A DNA stretch of 64,000 nucleotides from Diplosphaera chodatii (lineage: Eukaryota > Chlorophyta > Trebouxiophyceae > Prasiolales > Stichococcaceae): NCBI GenBank assembly GCA_032358165.1, contig JAALGY010000052.1, positions 1,798,001-1,862,000 of the forward strand, read 5' to 3'. Shown one piece after another: positions 1 through 12,700 of the stretch; position 1 is the stretch's first letter, and each line of letters opens with the position of its first letter. The translations under genes and the position numbers were made by a program. Below the pieces are notes generated by a model, which ran no database searches, was not told where the DNA came from, and worked only from the letters and a program-made list of their open reading frames with translations.

Positions 1-218
1 GAGATGGGGACTTGGTGCTGCGGGGTGATGTGCAGGCGCACTGCGTGAAGGAGCAGGCGGCCGACTACGGGGACTTCCGGCAGCACATGCTGTGGGGCGC
101 GGAGGAGGCGATCCGGACTGCGGGCGCCCAGCTGGCCGTGCCGACGGCGCTGTACTATCAGGACACGCCACCAGCGCCGCCAGCGTTGCCCCAGGCCACA
201 GCGGACCGCCCTGCCTAG
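1..218 (+). CDS. C-terminal end of a probable MscS-like mechanosensitive channel (5' partial)
   Basis: The frame is open from the window edge to a TAG ending at 218 and gives about 72 residues. The pattern is a short beta stretch (LVLRGDVQAH), a helix (YGDFRQHMLWGAEEAIRTAG) and then LAVPTALYYQD. This resembles the C-terminal beta/alpha end of MscS-like channel proteins, in which a helix is followed by a short A/F-PT-x-T/L-YL strand. The tail is proline/alanine-rich. The pore helices and the beta domain lie outside the window, so the family call rests on this short match only. Such channels release ions when organelle or plasma membranes are stretched. Confidence 0.45.
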   Translation, partial: DGDLVLRGDVQAHCVKEQAADYGDFRQHMLWGAEEAIRTAGAQLAVPTALYYQDTPPAPPALPQATADRPA

Positions 219-757
219 CCATCCGCTGCTGCTGCCACTGGATGCGGACGAGCCGCCAGGATAGCTGGTGCTGTGTATCACCATCTCAATTTTGGGCCGA
301 CACCCATGCTGGAGCCTCATCAGCAGGACGACCGTGCATAGGGCTTAGCCATTGGGGACATGGTGCTGCCAATGCCTGCAGCACGCAACCGTGCATGATG
401 TGACGGAGAGCAGCGCCATGTCAGATACTGGTAGCGAGGACACCAAGGTCACGCACTGGCCTGACTGGTTTTGGTCTGTGACATATGTTTGCTGTGAGAG
501 CTTGAACTGCAGACACCTGGTGGTTAGCTGACGGGACAGCTTACGATCTTGCTTGTTTGTTGACATGCAACGAAAACCATCTATGTGCCTATCAGCCGAT
601 GCACGCTGCAAATGACTTCATGCACTGTTCACCACAGCTGTGCTCTGCTTCGTTTATCAGGCTGCGCGCACTGCGCCTGCCATCATGTTCATCAAACCAC
701 TCATAGAAACGTTTCCCCCTCAAGGCTGCCCCTTTGCAACCCATGTTGCGGAGCTGC
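219..757. other. Intergenic: convergent 3' ends
   Basis: About 540 bp between the end of the MscS-like gene and the end of the minus-strand repeat protein gene. It should hold both 3' untranslated regions. I see no further coding signal. Confidence 0.5.
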
Positions 758-1447
758 TCACTCCAGGAGCCGTGCTGGAATGTGCGCCGCGCTGACCGGC
801 TCGCTGTGCATGTCGCGCTCGGCTGCTGCAGCGAGGTCCGACTGCGACAGCGCCAGCTCCCGCAGCTGCTGCATGCTGGCCGCCACCCCGGCATCCAGCC
901 CGGTTGTGCCCGGCACCGCCGCAGCAAACCGTCGGGCCGGCAGGCTACGAGCCGAAGCAGCCCGCGCGCTGACCAGCTTGGCCAGGCCGCGCATGGTCAT
1001 GCTGAGGCCGGCGTGCAAGTCCGTCTCTGCGTCCTCCTCAACAGCGGCAGCGGCCTCCGCCTCAGCTGACGCCATGCTGCTGGCTGCCACGTACTGCAGG
1101 ATCTGCTGCATGGAGGCTGCCGCGCCGGCGTGGAGGTCAGACCTTGCGCCTGAGCCGCTCGTGCGCTCGGAGTGCGCATGTGCCATGCCGCCGGTGCTGG
1201 ACGCTGATGCTGTCGCCATCGCAAAGGCGCCGGAGCCGCTGGTGGCTGCAGCCGCCGCTTTCAGCTGCCGCATGCCAGCTGCGACGCCGGCGTGGAACTC
1301 GGCGGCGTTGAGCTGCTGCGCCCGGCGGGCAGACACCTGCAGCCTAGCTGCCGCGCCGCCGCAGGGCAGCACAAGACAGCAGGCAAGCGCTGCGAAGAGC
1401 GCCGCTGCTCCTGCCGACAGCCTGCGGCTGTGCTGGATGCTGCCCAT
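758..1447 (-). CDS. Secreted Ala-rich protein with four degenerate ~16-residue repeats
   Basis: A single intronless frame of 229 codons. I chose the ATG at 1447 because the residues after it form a classic signal peptide: a charged start (SIQHSRR), a hydrophobic core (AAALFAALACCLVL) and small residues before a likely cleavage near GGAAA. The mature part repeats one motif four times: FHAGVAAGMRQLK, LHAGAAASMQQIL, LHAGLSMTMRGLA and LDAGVAASMQQLR, separated by low-complexity Ala/Ser linkers. The consensus is roughly [LF]-[HD]-A-G-x-x-x-x-M-x-x-[LI], probably amphipathic helices. An upstream in-frame ATG at 1516 would add 23 residues before the signal peptide and is less likely. I do not recognise the family. 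Secretion is inferred, and function is unknown. Confidence 0.6.
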   Translation of the reverse strand: MGSIQHSRRLSAGAAALFAALACCLVLPCGGAAARLQVSARRAQQLNAAEFHAGVAAGMRQLKAAAAATSGSGAFAMATASASSTGGMAHAHSERTSGSGARSDLHAGAAASMQQILQYVAASSMASAEAEAAAAVEEDAETDLHAGLSMTMRGLAKLVSARAASARSLPARRFAAAVPGTTGLDAGVAASMQQLRELALSQSDLAAAAERDMHSEPVSAAHIPARLLE

Positions 1448-3144
1448 AGTGCAGTGTCTGTGCTGTGGTGCGACCGCCCTGATTGTCTTGACGGGGGCGC
1501 TGCACGGCTGTAACACCTCAACCCAGCCAGCCGTGTTGCTTTCCGGCCACAGGAAGTGCCTATCGCCGTGCAGCAGGCTGGGCTGCCCTCAGCCACCTGT
1601 TTCAGCAACACAATCAACTTGTGAGCTCCCGTGCCAGCTAGTTTCATGTGCACCGTGCGGATAGGTGGTTTCGTGGAGACGGGGACTCGCGGATAGTTGG
1701 CAAGTGCAAAAGTGGAATCTGGACCGCTGCCTGCCGATCCTATGCCTTGATATAGCACGTGCATATGTACTTGTGTCATAGCTGCGGCTCATGAACGCGC
1801 TGCGGCTGTCGCTGTCCCGCGATTGTGCGGGATAGGCATGGGTGCCTGACCTGGCACCCCGAAACATGTCCTAGCAACGCCCGCAGTGCCGCGCGGCGCA
1901 AATCGTCACGCCTTTGTGATCATATGGCCCAGAAGCCCCACCCAAGCAGGCGACAACGTGCTCGAGGAGCACGGACCCAGCAGTGGGCTCACCGTTCCGT
2001 TTTTGAGGCGGGTTGCCCCTTGGGGTGCGCGCGGATCAGAGCAGCGGAGGACGCGCAGCGGCCGCAGGGCAATGATAGCCGTGTGATGCACCTTGCAGCT
2101 TGAACCAGTGAAGTGGGGTTCCAGGCAGAAGATAGGGCGAGTGCAAAGGCGCTCGACCTCACACCAATGCCCTGCCAGGTAGGCAGGAGGGGGTCGGTGT
2201 GCAATGCCCGATCCCCCGAAAGCACCTCTTTCGGAAGGAAAGGCACGCCTATCACTGATCATCCAGCTCAGCATGTGCTCAGCACGCCCGTGCTGCGCAA
2301 TGCACATTGCTCTTGTGGGCAGGCCTCTGATCTCTTCACATTGATTGGACGCGCAGTCGCTGTCGACAGCTGCCGACTACAAGCTGTTTGGCGGCTGGTC
2401 CTCAGCAAAAAGGCAGGCAGGCCACTGTTCACGGGCAGGCAACAGCTGGCCAATCGAGCTGGGAGGATTGTAGCCAGAACCGGCAGCACTTGCATGTCAC
2501 AAGCATGAGAGGAGCCTGATTGAATGTCACAGCCTGTTTGCACAATGTGCAATCGAGCGGACCACAGACAAGGTGAACCAATTTGCCTGGTACGGTTCAC
2601 ATCATGTCCGCGGGCTGTATGTGGGCGGTTTGCATGCTATGGTGGTTCAGCTGGTTCCATGAGCTTCCGAAGTATGGTTCGGGTTGAGTTCGGCATGATT
2701 GTGCAAAATTACATTGGCAGTGATCTGAGTTCCCAATGCGCAGGCCGATTCGGAACGACAACATATTGGACACTCCGGGCTGCTTGATAGGATTAGCGTG
2801 GCCTGTTAGCTGCACCTTGCCTCGCCTCTCGCAGCCTGCCGGGTGGAAGGAACATCCTTTGTGCATGCGGCAATGACCCAATGTGAGAACCTTCTCAATA
2901 CTTGGCAGGCGATGGAGGCACATCTGACGTATGGGCTGCTTGGATCGCCAGTCCAAATGCTTATGGCGTCCAAAGGCTCATTGTCCTTATGGGTCCATAA
3001 CCTGCGCCAGCTGTCAATTGTAATGGTGCCATCGTGGTCTGCTTGACTGTGTGCTTTGCTGCATGAGGTCAGGGTGGCGACGCTAGTCCACAGCCGTCGT
3101 CCACAGCGTATCAGGCGGGATTGCGTGTGCAAGTCCAACAGCTA
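1448..3144. other. Intergenic, divergent promoters
   Basis: About 1.7 kb between two divergent genes. Several small open frames exist on both strands, but none has a recognisable motif or a consistent exon pattern. A short perfect inverted repeat (7-bp arms, 5-nt loop) lies near 2218-2236. An undetected 5' exon of the downstream ankyrin-helicase gene could lie here. Confidence 0.4.
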
Positions 3145-3703
3145 ATGGATTTAACCCCGCAGCAAAAGCTCTACCTCCGGCAGCAGGCTGACAGGTTAGT
3201 CCCACGATGTTTTAGCTCTAGGCGCAGGAGCGCTGTCGAAAAGCACCAGGATCTGCCTATGGAAGCCTCAATATATGGCCACATTGTAGCTTGCCTCCAT
3301 GATGCGTGCCCTTCAGAAACGTGCTGCGAATCTGCTGCAGTCAGGTCTCAACACAAGGCTCAGATTGCAACAACAGAAGCTGGTGACTGGGGGTCAGCTG
3401 CTGACACTGATGCTTTGGCGTCCAGGGCAGCTGGTATGAATGCGCAGCAGGCAGCCCAGCGGGCACAAGCTGGGCTGCAGCAGCAGCAACAGCCGGACCC
3501 GTCGGTCTGGCAACATGATGGCACCAGCTGGCAGCCGCCTGGAGGGTGGCAGCAGGAGCAGGAGCAGCAGCCATACGTCTCTCCCTACGTGCAGCAGCAG
3601 CAACAGCCCAGCCAGCCATTCTTGCAGCCGCACCTGCAGCATGGCCGGCCTGGAACCCTGGGACCACAGCCGGCTTGGCAGCCGCCGCCCCAGCAGCTGC
3701 CGA

Positions 3704-3741
<38 letters not shown>

Positions 3742-6700
3742 TGGCAGCCGTTGCCGCAGCAGCCTCAGCAAGCCCAAGCGCAGCAAGCGCGCCCGCGCAG
3801 CGGGTTCAAAAGCGGGTTCCTCAATGCTCGCTCAGAAGCGCCCACTGCGCGGCGCAGGCGCGAGGCTGTGGAGGCGCAGCAGCGCCAGGCGGCTGCCGAA
3901 GCCGCTGAGCGACAGCGGCGGGAAGAGGACAGGCGACGTAAGGAAGCAGAGCGTCAGCAGCGGTGAACTCTCTGTGAAATGTCATCAAACTTGCACCGCA
4001 CCTGCTGAAGCTGTTGTCAAGCCACACAGCTGGACACATCATCTGTTGCAGGTACACTCGCAATGCCGCTCAGTCTGCTCAGAACCACATGTCCCGCGGT
4101 GTCAACGCGGTGTCAACGAGACTAGCCTCATTGATGGTTGGCATCTGCAGGGATGCGCAGGCACAGCGGCGGGTGCAGGCGCTTATACAGCAGGCGCTTC
4201 AGGATTGGCGCGATGGCAACACGGCACGCGCCAAGGCGGCGCTTGCGCAGCTTGCCAAGCCGTGCGCACAGCTTCTGTGCCTGATTGTACATACCGCCAG
4301 TGAGGCGTCTGACGACGTCGTCAAGCACTGTTTGCCATCGTGACCCTGGGCAGGCTGCTGCTGTAGATCAGCAGTTTGCTGAGCCAGTGGGCATGCGTAT
4401 GACAGGGAAAACAGCACGGCGGTGACCAAGAAGCTGGTCAACGCCTTGTACTGGGTGGTGTCCGTCGAGGCTGGTTCTAAGGAGCTTCTGCGTGAGCTGC
4501 GCAACTTGCACCAGACCGCCATGTGGCAGAAAGTCTCCTGTCTGCAGCTGGCAGACATGGAGGTAAGCTGGCTGGTGCATGGGGCTGCTGTAAGGCACTA
4601 TGGTTGGTCAGCATCGGCCCGCGTTTGCCTCTGGCAATGGTTGCACGCTGTGATGTCTTGCAGGCAGCAGGCGGAGCCTACCCTCCCAACCACACAGCTC
4701 TTGACGAAGTAATCCGCAGGGGGCACACCAGCGTGCTGGACTTTGAGCTGACCAGATTCCAACATTCGTTGAAGAAGCTGTCCAGGTGCCGCTGTGCTGC
4801 TGCATGGGCACACATTCATCAGCTTGACAGCTTCATTGACCCTCACCAGGGCAGCTTCGAGAAGGACATGCCCGGCAGGTGCCATGCTCTATCAGCTTCA
4901 TGTGCAGGCCGCCTGTCCTGCTTGCTGTGGAGTCTGGCGCGCCGCCAGCAATGGTCGACATACTGGGCCGTAATGTATGTAGCAGACTTGTGCTACCCTG
5001 TCATGCGCTCTACATTTGTCGTGTTTCAATTCCATGGATGCTATCCACCATGTTCTGGCCGACTAGCGCAAGCTCGTATGGTGTACACCACTACACCGCC
5101 CTCATGGCTGTGGCAGGTGAAGGTATTTCGAGGCGCAGATGCCAACGAGGCTGACTCGGCCGGCAACACTCCGCTTGCCTACCTACTGGACCAGTGTGCA
5201 AAGAGTCCAGCGGTAAATTCCGTCGGTCTGCTGCCAGTTGATTGACACATAGTGCTAGCTGCATATTTTATTGACGTTTCTGGCTCAGCTGCTGTCCTGA
5301 CCTGGTTACCTATGCCCTGCTGCGACGCAGGCGCCGCCCCGGCTGTTACTGGAGCAGCTGGCAGCAGTCATGAAGCATATGCAGCAGCCAGACAGCACCT
5401 TCAGGGCGCTCGGCGATGCACGCATGACAGCCGTATACTATGCTGCCGTGCATGTGAAGACTTCTGAGGTGCCCATGCATCCATGTTGATGCGTCTAGCA
5501 GCTGCTGAAACTGCTGACGGATAAAGCAAGGTCAAAGCCCAGCTGTGCCATTGGCTTGTGTCATCTGCTCGCTCAGCAGATGACATGCGCCATTGTCAAC
5601 ATACCACTGCCCACATGAACCTTGCATGTATAAGTGTATGCAGGTGCTGCGGACGCTGCTGAATGGCCTGAAAGCATTCCCCGACAAAGCCAGGGTAGAA
5701 GCGGCCATCAACCGCCCAGTCAAGGGCTTGACACCGCTGTTCAAGTACCCAACTGCTGAACTGCATCAAGATCTCGCACATGCTCTGCTTTTGAGGGTGA
5801 CTGCTCAGTGACCATGCCCAGGACTGCTGGATGGCTGTATCTTGCTGACGTCACTACTGGTGCTGTCTGTAGGGCGGTGGACAGCATGAGCCACGAGGCA
5901 CTTGCGATGCTGTTGCAAGCGGGTGCAGATGCATTTGCAGTATGTTTTGTTGCGGGGGAGGCCACCACTGCAGTGCACCTTGCCGTGGACCATGGCTACC
6001 TCCGCTGCATCGAGGTAAGGGGCAGCTGTTGCTTCCAGCTTGGATTGCATGGACAACCTCACAGCAGAACATGGTCGTGAACACCGACCAATAAATCAAG
6101 CAGATGGTCCGTCATTGACAGGCCATGCTCTCCAGCTCGGCGGTCAAGGGCCGAAAGCGCATGCTGCTCAACACCACCACGGACCACCGCAGCTTCACGG
6201 CGCTGCATGTGGCAATGGAGTGCGGGCACGCCGACATCGCGCGCCTCCTCCTGCGGCATGTGCGCTTGGCAGGGCTGTGTGGATGGCCTGCAGGGCTGTG
6301 TCTGGCAGACTGTACTCTGGAGCACTGGTGCGTATGATGAGCGCAACTGTGCATGTGCTGGCGGTGCATTTTCAACTGTGATGGCATTGCACATCTGCAG
6401 GAGGCCAACATGCACGTGCGTGCGCCAGCAGCACGCAACTCGAAGTCAGGGTCCCCGCCCTCCCCGTTGCTGCTGGCGGTGCAGCAGGAAAGCGAGGATG
6501 CCCTCAGCCCTGCTGCCCAGGTTCACGTTGCTAGATCATGCTGCCAATGTTCGTTTCATCACTGCATCGGCACCAGGGCAAGTGACGCACCCACATCAAT
6601 CTGCCACCGATGGCAATTCAGGCGCGGTAGTTGTGCACTCGAAGAAAGACATGGTGTTTGGCAGATTGATCCGTGGCCTGTGATGGGCATTGTTGCTTAA

Positions 6701-9700
6701 CATCGCCTCCTTTCGTTGTGCAGATCCTGGACACGATTCTGGGAAACTGGCAAGCAAGCGACACGCTGCGATCCACGCACGCTGATATGGATGCTAAGGA
6801 TGTCGACCTCATGACGACCTGGCTTCGGAGGCATCACACAATCACGCTGAAGCCTTTTCTCAAGGTGACAGGTCCACTTGCGGTTCCAGCAGCATGGCCT
6901 GGCATCAACGCATCCTTGCAAAGACCTTTTCAGGTGTTGAGCGCATCTACTGATGCCGCCTGTGCGGCCTGGAGCCATGTAACACTAACCAGTGTGGCTT
7001 GTGCAGGGTGACAAGCTGTTGCAGCTCATGGACGGGGTCATTGACAACCGCAATCTTCCGCTGTTGAGCCTGCTGGCATCGGAAAAGGCGCGCATCAGGC
7101 TAGGACAACCCTCTCGTGACTCGCCCAGACCTACTTGATGCTGTGGCATTGACTGCGTGGACAGATTGGTGTGGACATCATGCATGTCCGTCCTGCTGAT
7201 GACTCTTGCCTTGTCCATTGCGCAGGGTGTCGTCATCGGTGCAGACCATCTGCACAAGCTGGTGGGACAAGCTGGCATGGACAGTGCAATGTGGCACAAG
7301 CTGTTTGCGGGCGGTGCCACCCCAAATGCGCGCGATGAGAGGGGCAGCTTCCTGCTACACAGGGCAAGCTCCACGATGGCAATGTTGAAAGCCCTGTGTC
7401 GTTATAGCATACTGACTGTGGTTCAGCCACGACCTGCCCTGGCCGGCAACCCCTCCAGCTACGAATTGCGCCATGCTCATGCTGGGTGTCCAGCATTGCG
7501 CGGCATCCCCTGCGCAGGCGGTGGAGGAAGGGCAGCGCAAGCTCATCGCTGTGCTGCTGGAGTGCGGTGCAAGCGCGGTGGCACGCAACAAGGCCGGCAA
7601 GACAGCGCTGCACCTGGCGGTGAGGCATCTCAACAGCAAGGAGCGCAACCGTCTGGCTGACGCGGTGCTATCGGTGAGTTGTTGCATCTGAAACGATGCC
7701 TAAACACCTGCTATAACGTGCAAATGCACATGCGCACCCACCAGGATGGCTGCACGAACTGTCCTGTCACAGACAGCACAGCTGCTCTGCTGTGTGCAGG
7801 CTGCCAGCAATCCCGCCACCCTGGTTGCGGCCGTTGATGATGGTGGCAGCACCCCGCTGGACTTGGCCATGAACCCGGCAGTCAAGGAGACGCTGGAGGT
7901 TTGGCCCCCTCACCTGCATGCATACCACCACAGCATGAGAACAGGGCGTCAGTCTGGCTGCAGCTCGCAACTGCTCCCGACCTGTCTGGACAACGAGTCC
8001 ACAAAGTCTGTCATGTGGCGTGCCTGCAGAAGTATGCAATGTCCGGTGCAAAGGATGCCTTCGAGGAGGAGCGGCAGCGGGCTGCGGCACGGACCAGCGC
8101 CAAGCGCCAGGCTGAACAGGCAGCCATCGATGACGAGCAAGGCTGGTGAGCTAGACAGCGTCCCATATTCTTCACCAGGCCTTCTGTGCAGTTGGGCAAG
8201 TTCTGCACTGCATGTCTTGATGTCAAGTGCGCAGGACGGTTGAGATCCCTGATCATTGCCAGGGTGCACACTGCTGATACTGTAGGTCGGACGAGGAGTG
8301 GAGTGGGCCGGGGCCCAAGCCGCTGGTGCGCCCGGGCGCGTCGGAGCAGCAGAAGCGCGCACGCCTCAGCAACCTGCTGACAAGCCGCATACCCGATGTC
8401 CTCACCCACATGAACCTGCGCCTTGAACAGGAGCGGTAGGCAGTGAAATTGAGTCTGTCATGCATTGACGTTCAGCTATTGTATCGGTCGTGCAGTCAGT
8501 CATTCGGCGAACACGCATGCCTCCTGCCTTCCACATGACAGTACATCCCCTCACGCTGGCCTGTGGTCACAATGCTCACTGTTGGCATCGACAATGCAGG
8601 CAGGTGGATGGCACAGCAGCCTCGAACACAGAAATGGCTGCCCTCTCCCATGTGGTTGCAACGGCCACAGCCGCGCACGGCATGCAGAATGGCGGGCCGC
8701 ATGCAGCAGGTGCAGTGACTGCACCGGATTGCCAGAGAGTGGATGGTCATGATGGGCAGACAACAGACCAATGTTATGACTCAGTCAGTCTGTCAGCCCG
8801 ACAAAGCTTACTTGACCGTCATCTCATCTGCAGCTGAGCTGGTGCATGCGGCGGCGGCAGCAGCTTTCGACCCCGAGGATGCGGATGACGTGGTCGCGGC
8901 GTCGCAGCTGGAGGACAGCGATGCAGAGCGCATGCTGGACGGGCTGCTGTGGGAGTTCACGATTACCAAGGAGGCTAGGGAGGAGTGGGCCGCGCTGCCG
9001 CCCGTGTACAAGTGCGCTGCCCGCCTACTGCCTGTGTCACCCGTCCGGTGTCCTCTTCACCCACGACACTGCGCAGGAGCTGCCCTGTTTGTTGCAAACA
9101 GGGCAGGGCACCTTCAGATGGCGGCCTTGCAGCTGATAGTGCCAGAACCTTTTGCGTGCAGCAGACATCTAGGCGGTGAGCGTGCAGCTGTTGGCACGCT
9201 GCAGGAAGATGGTATGCAACAAGCTTCGGCGTATCGGCGAGGGCTGCTGGCTGAAGGACGGCTCAACAGACTGGCTGGGCGCCGATAGCAAGTCCGGCTG
9301 TGAGGGTCTGGAGCTGTGGCGCAGCAAGTGGTGCGCAATCCATGCAGCCAGGACCGTGGTAGTACCGGTCCTGCCGATGGCGCTCTGCAGTGTTGGCGGA
9401 CTGCAAAGCTATGCCGTCCATGATGCAATGCCCGCATTTTGCCATATCCTTTTGCATTTACAGCCACCAGGTCAAAGGGCGGGCGCATCATCTTCGAGGT
9501 AGCGCTCGACTGGTCGGAGGAGAAGCAGGGCTACCGTGACATGCTGCGGCTTTGGGTGAGCTGCACGCAGCATTCTGGAGTCGCTGCTCCTCAGTTGATG
9601 TCTGCAAGCCAAGCACCGTGTCTAGCCTGTTGCCGTGCAACTGGTATGAGGTACTCGGCGGTAGTCCTGTACATGAATGCACTCATCATATTGAGCCTGA

Positions 9701-12700
9701 CCTCAACATATCGAGTAATCAGTCATGTGGACACTCGAAGAAGTTGAGCTGCTATATATCAAACGCTCAGGTGATCACGCTCAGTCATGACAAGTACGAG
9801 GCGAGCATTGAAAAGATTCAGGAAAGCCACCGCAAGTCGCAGAGGGTTGCTGATAAGCTGCGCTTGGAGGTACGTTTGCAGTCATCTGCATGTCATATGA
9901 AACCTGATGTGGCACAAACTGCTTTGCCAGAGGCGTTGCAGCCTTTATTGCCTCCATGAAGTGTCGTCGTGCAAAGTCACACCCGAAGCCATGCAACGGT
10001 GCTTCAGGGATTTACCTCTTTGCAGGTGGTCCCTGGCAGTGGTGGGACCGGGCAGGCAGGGGAGCGCCTGCCAAAGTCGTATCGCAAGCCAGGCACCGGC
10101 GCCGAGTGAGTGACGCCCTGCATGATGTGTACCTGCTCGATAAAATTAGGTGTTCATGCAGAACAACACATGTTCAGCTGCCTCAGCATCAGCGCCGCCT
10201 GCTGCGCAGGGGCCCGGCGAGCCCCAGCAAGCGGCGGGCGCGGCAGAAGGAGGAGGCCAAGGAGCTGCGGGAGCACCTGCCGCCCGCCAGCGCCGGCAAG
10301 GACTCCTACACCCTGCTGAAGTTCTACAACATCAGCACGCTGCTCGTCTCCTCCGTCCTCAAGGTGACACGGCCTCCTTCTGTCAGCCTTGGCAATGGCT
10401 CTGCCCTGCTGCCGGAGTTGCGCAATGTCAGCATGAGAAAGGTCCCACCCCGCCCCTGCTGCAGGCTCGTACTTGCAGTTTGTGCACAGGCTCTGCTGCG
10501 ATTGCCGCTAGCGGAACCAGAGCTGCTCGTCATGGCCCCAGCAGTGCAGGGCAACGATTCAGCCATGTGACACTTGCCGACCATGCAATGGCAGGGCATG
10601 AAGGAGTGCGAGGTGGACTTCAAGTTCAAGGTGTCACCGGCGGAGCAGCGCATCATCGAGCTGCGCCCAGACCCGCCCAGCTCCATCATCTTGCTGGGGC
10701 GCTCTGGCACGGGAAAGACCACCTGCGCCGTCTTCCGCATGTTCGGCCGCTGGCTGTACGCTCACAACAAGCAGGAGCCTGACAACATGGTGGGTGTCGC
10801 ACCTCAGGCCTTTCCTTGAACAGATACCTGCATGATGCTGCTGGGATGCTGAAGGACAGCTGTCAGACTGATGGCAATTGTCGAGCCTCGTGCTGTGCAG
10901 GTGTTCCTCACGGCCAGTGCGACGCTTCGGGAGCAGGTTGCCCTGTCGTTTCGCAAGCTGCAGACGGCCAGCCTGGGGCCAGAGGCGGCCGCTGCCACGG
11001 CTGCGGCTGCGGCTGCGGCCGAGCTGCACACCTTGAACGGCGTGCCGCCTGCTGCCTTCCCCTTGTTCCTGACCACCAAGCAGTACCTGCACATGCTGGA
11101 CGGCACTCTGGCGGAACCCTTCTTCCCGCGGTAGGTCGACTCCAGTAGCAGGTTGCGCTGGTGTGAGTGTTGTAGGCCTTCCGACCTGCACATGCTGCAG
11201 GAAGGAGGTTCTTAGCTGTTGCGGCAGTGTCGCTCTCAGTGTTACTAAGAAGCGTCTGCTGGACCTGCAGGCTTGAGAGCGGCGCCCTGAAGCATAGTGT
11301 GGAGGACGACTTCGACCCCGATGGCATGGGCATCGCACTCAACCTGTCCATGAACTATGAGGTAACCCGCCCCAGCGCCTCTGCATGGCAGTAGCGGAAT
11401 GGCAGGGTACCTAATGCTGTACATGCACAGCTGCAACCACCTGGTACGATGAACACAATGACTATAGCCGTCAGCACACGGACGCTCTGCAGGAGGACGA
11501 GCTCGAGGAGATGCTGGACGATGAGGATGATGTCGGCGAACTTTCGGGTGATTTGGCTGCTGTCGCACTTGCCGCCACACGCAAGGAGCTGACTTACCAG
11601 GTGTGGTGACAGCCTCGGGTGCCATCCTAGCCTGTTTCACTTGCACAGCGCACCACACTGTAGAGCAAGCACTGCATGTCTTGCGACTGTGCTGGCCGCG
11701 TCTGCGCAGCACTTCGTGGAGATGATGTGGACCAAGATCACAAGTGCGGAGGAGCGGCGGGAGCTGAAGGCCTCACTGGTGCGGTTTGAAGTTATCAGGC
11801 TGAGTCCCATGTCGAAGAAAGCATGTAGCATTGCATTTGTTACCCAAGATCAAGCGCTCCTGTTGATCGTTGGGCCTGCACCCCACAGGTCTTCCAGGAG
11901 GTTGTAAGCTACATTAAGGGCACAGCTGAGGCCATCTCCAGTGACGGCGGCCTGCTCACGCTCAGCCAGTATCTCGAGGTGCTGCGCCCCTCCACGCTTG
12001 AGCTTCAACCCTGTAATGCCAGCATGATCGTCATGGCGCATCCCACACTGTGAAGCTCAAGCACAACCTAATCATACAACTTTCATCTCACGGCCTCATC
12101 GTTTCACCTGCGTGCCTGCAGGTGGGCCGAAAGCGCGCCCCCAATTTCTCGTCAGACATGCGCAGGAGGGTATACCCAGTATTCCTGAAGTACGAGAAGC
12201 TCAAGGTGCGGGCCCACACAGCTATAAGAGCTGCTACGGCTGAACTTACCATGCAGAGGCCATCTCTCACCCTGTTCGAGTTGCCGCACCCCTATGGGCT
12301 TGATAAAGACGGCATCGCGCCTCACGTGTGCAGGTGAAGCAGCGGCGGTATGATGCGATGGACCTCGTGGCCTCCATCTACCGCCGGCTGCAGTGCGGCG
12401 GCTACACGGGCACCCCGCTGCACAGCCTGTACCGAGACGAAGTGCAGGACTTTGCACAGGCCGAGCTGCTCATGGACCTCAGGTGTGCCAGATGTCCGCG
12501 CAGGCATGACCTGCCAGTTGCCAATGCACGCAACGATGAACTCGGCTGCAGGTGCCATATTGTGATCCTACGCTGCGACCACACTACTGTGATATCCTGT
12601 CTGCAGGGTGGTGGCAGACCCCAACTCCTTGTTTTACTGCGGTACACCAGACCGCTGCCATAGTTGTATGGCAGCCTACAGTGCTCTAGTGTCTGTTGGC

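Noticed and set aside
585..1664. 359-codon plus-strand open frame
   Set aside because: It lies antisense to the minus-strand repeat protein, which has a signal peptide and four ordered repeats. The plus frame is Cys/Ser/Arg-rich without motifs, typical of a GC-rich shadow.
2218..2236. 7-bp inverted repeat resembling a terminator
   Set aside because: Short, with no T run and no gene ending there; expected by chance in a window of this size.
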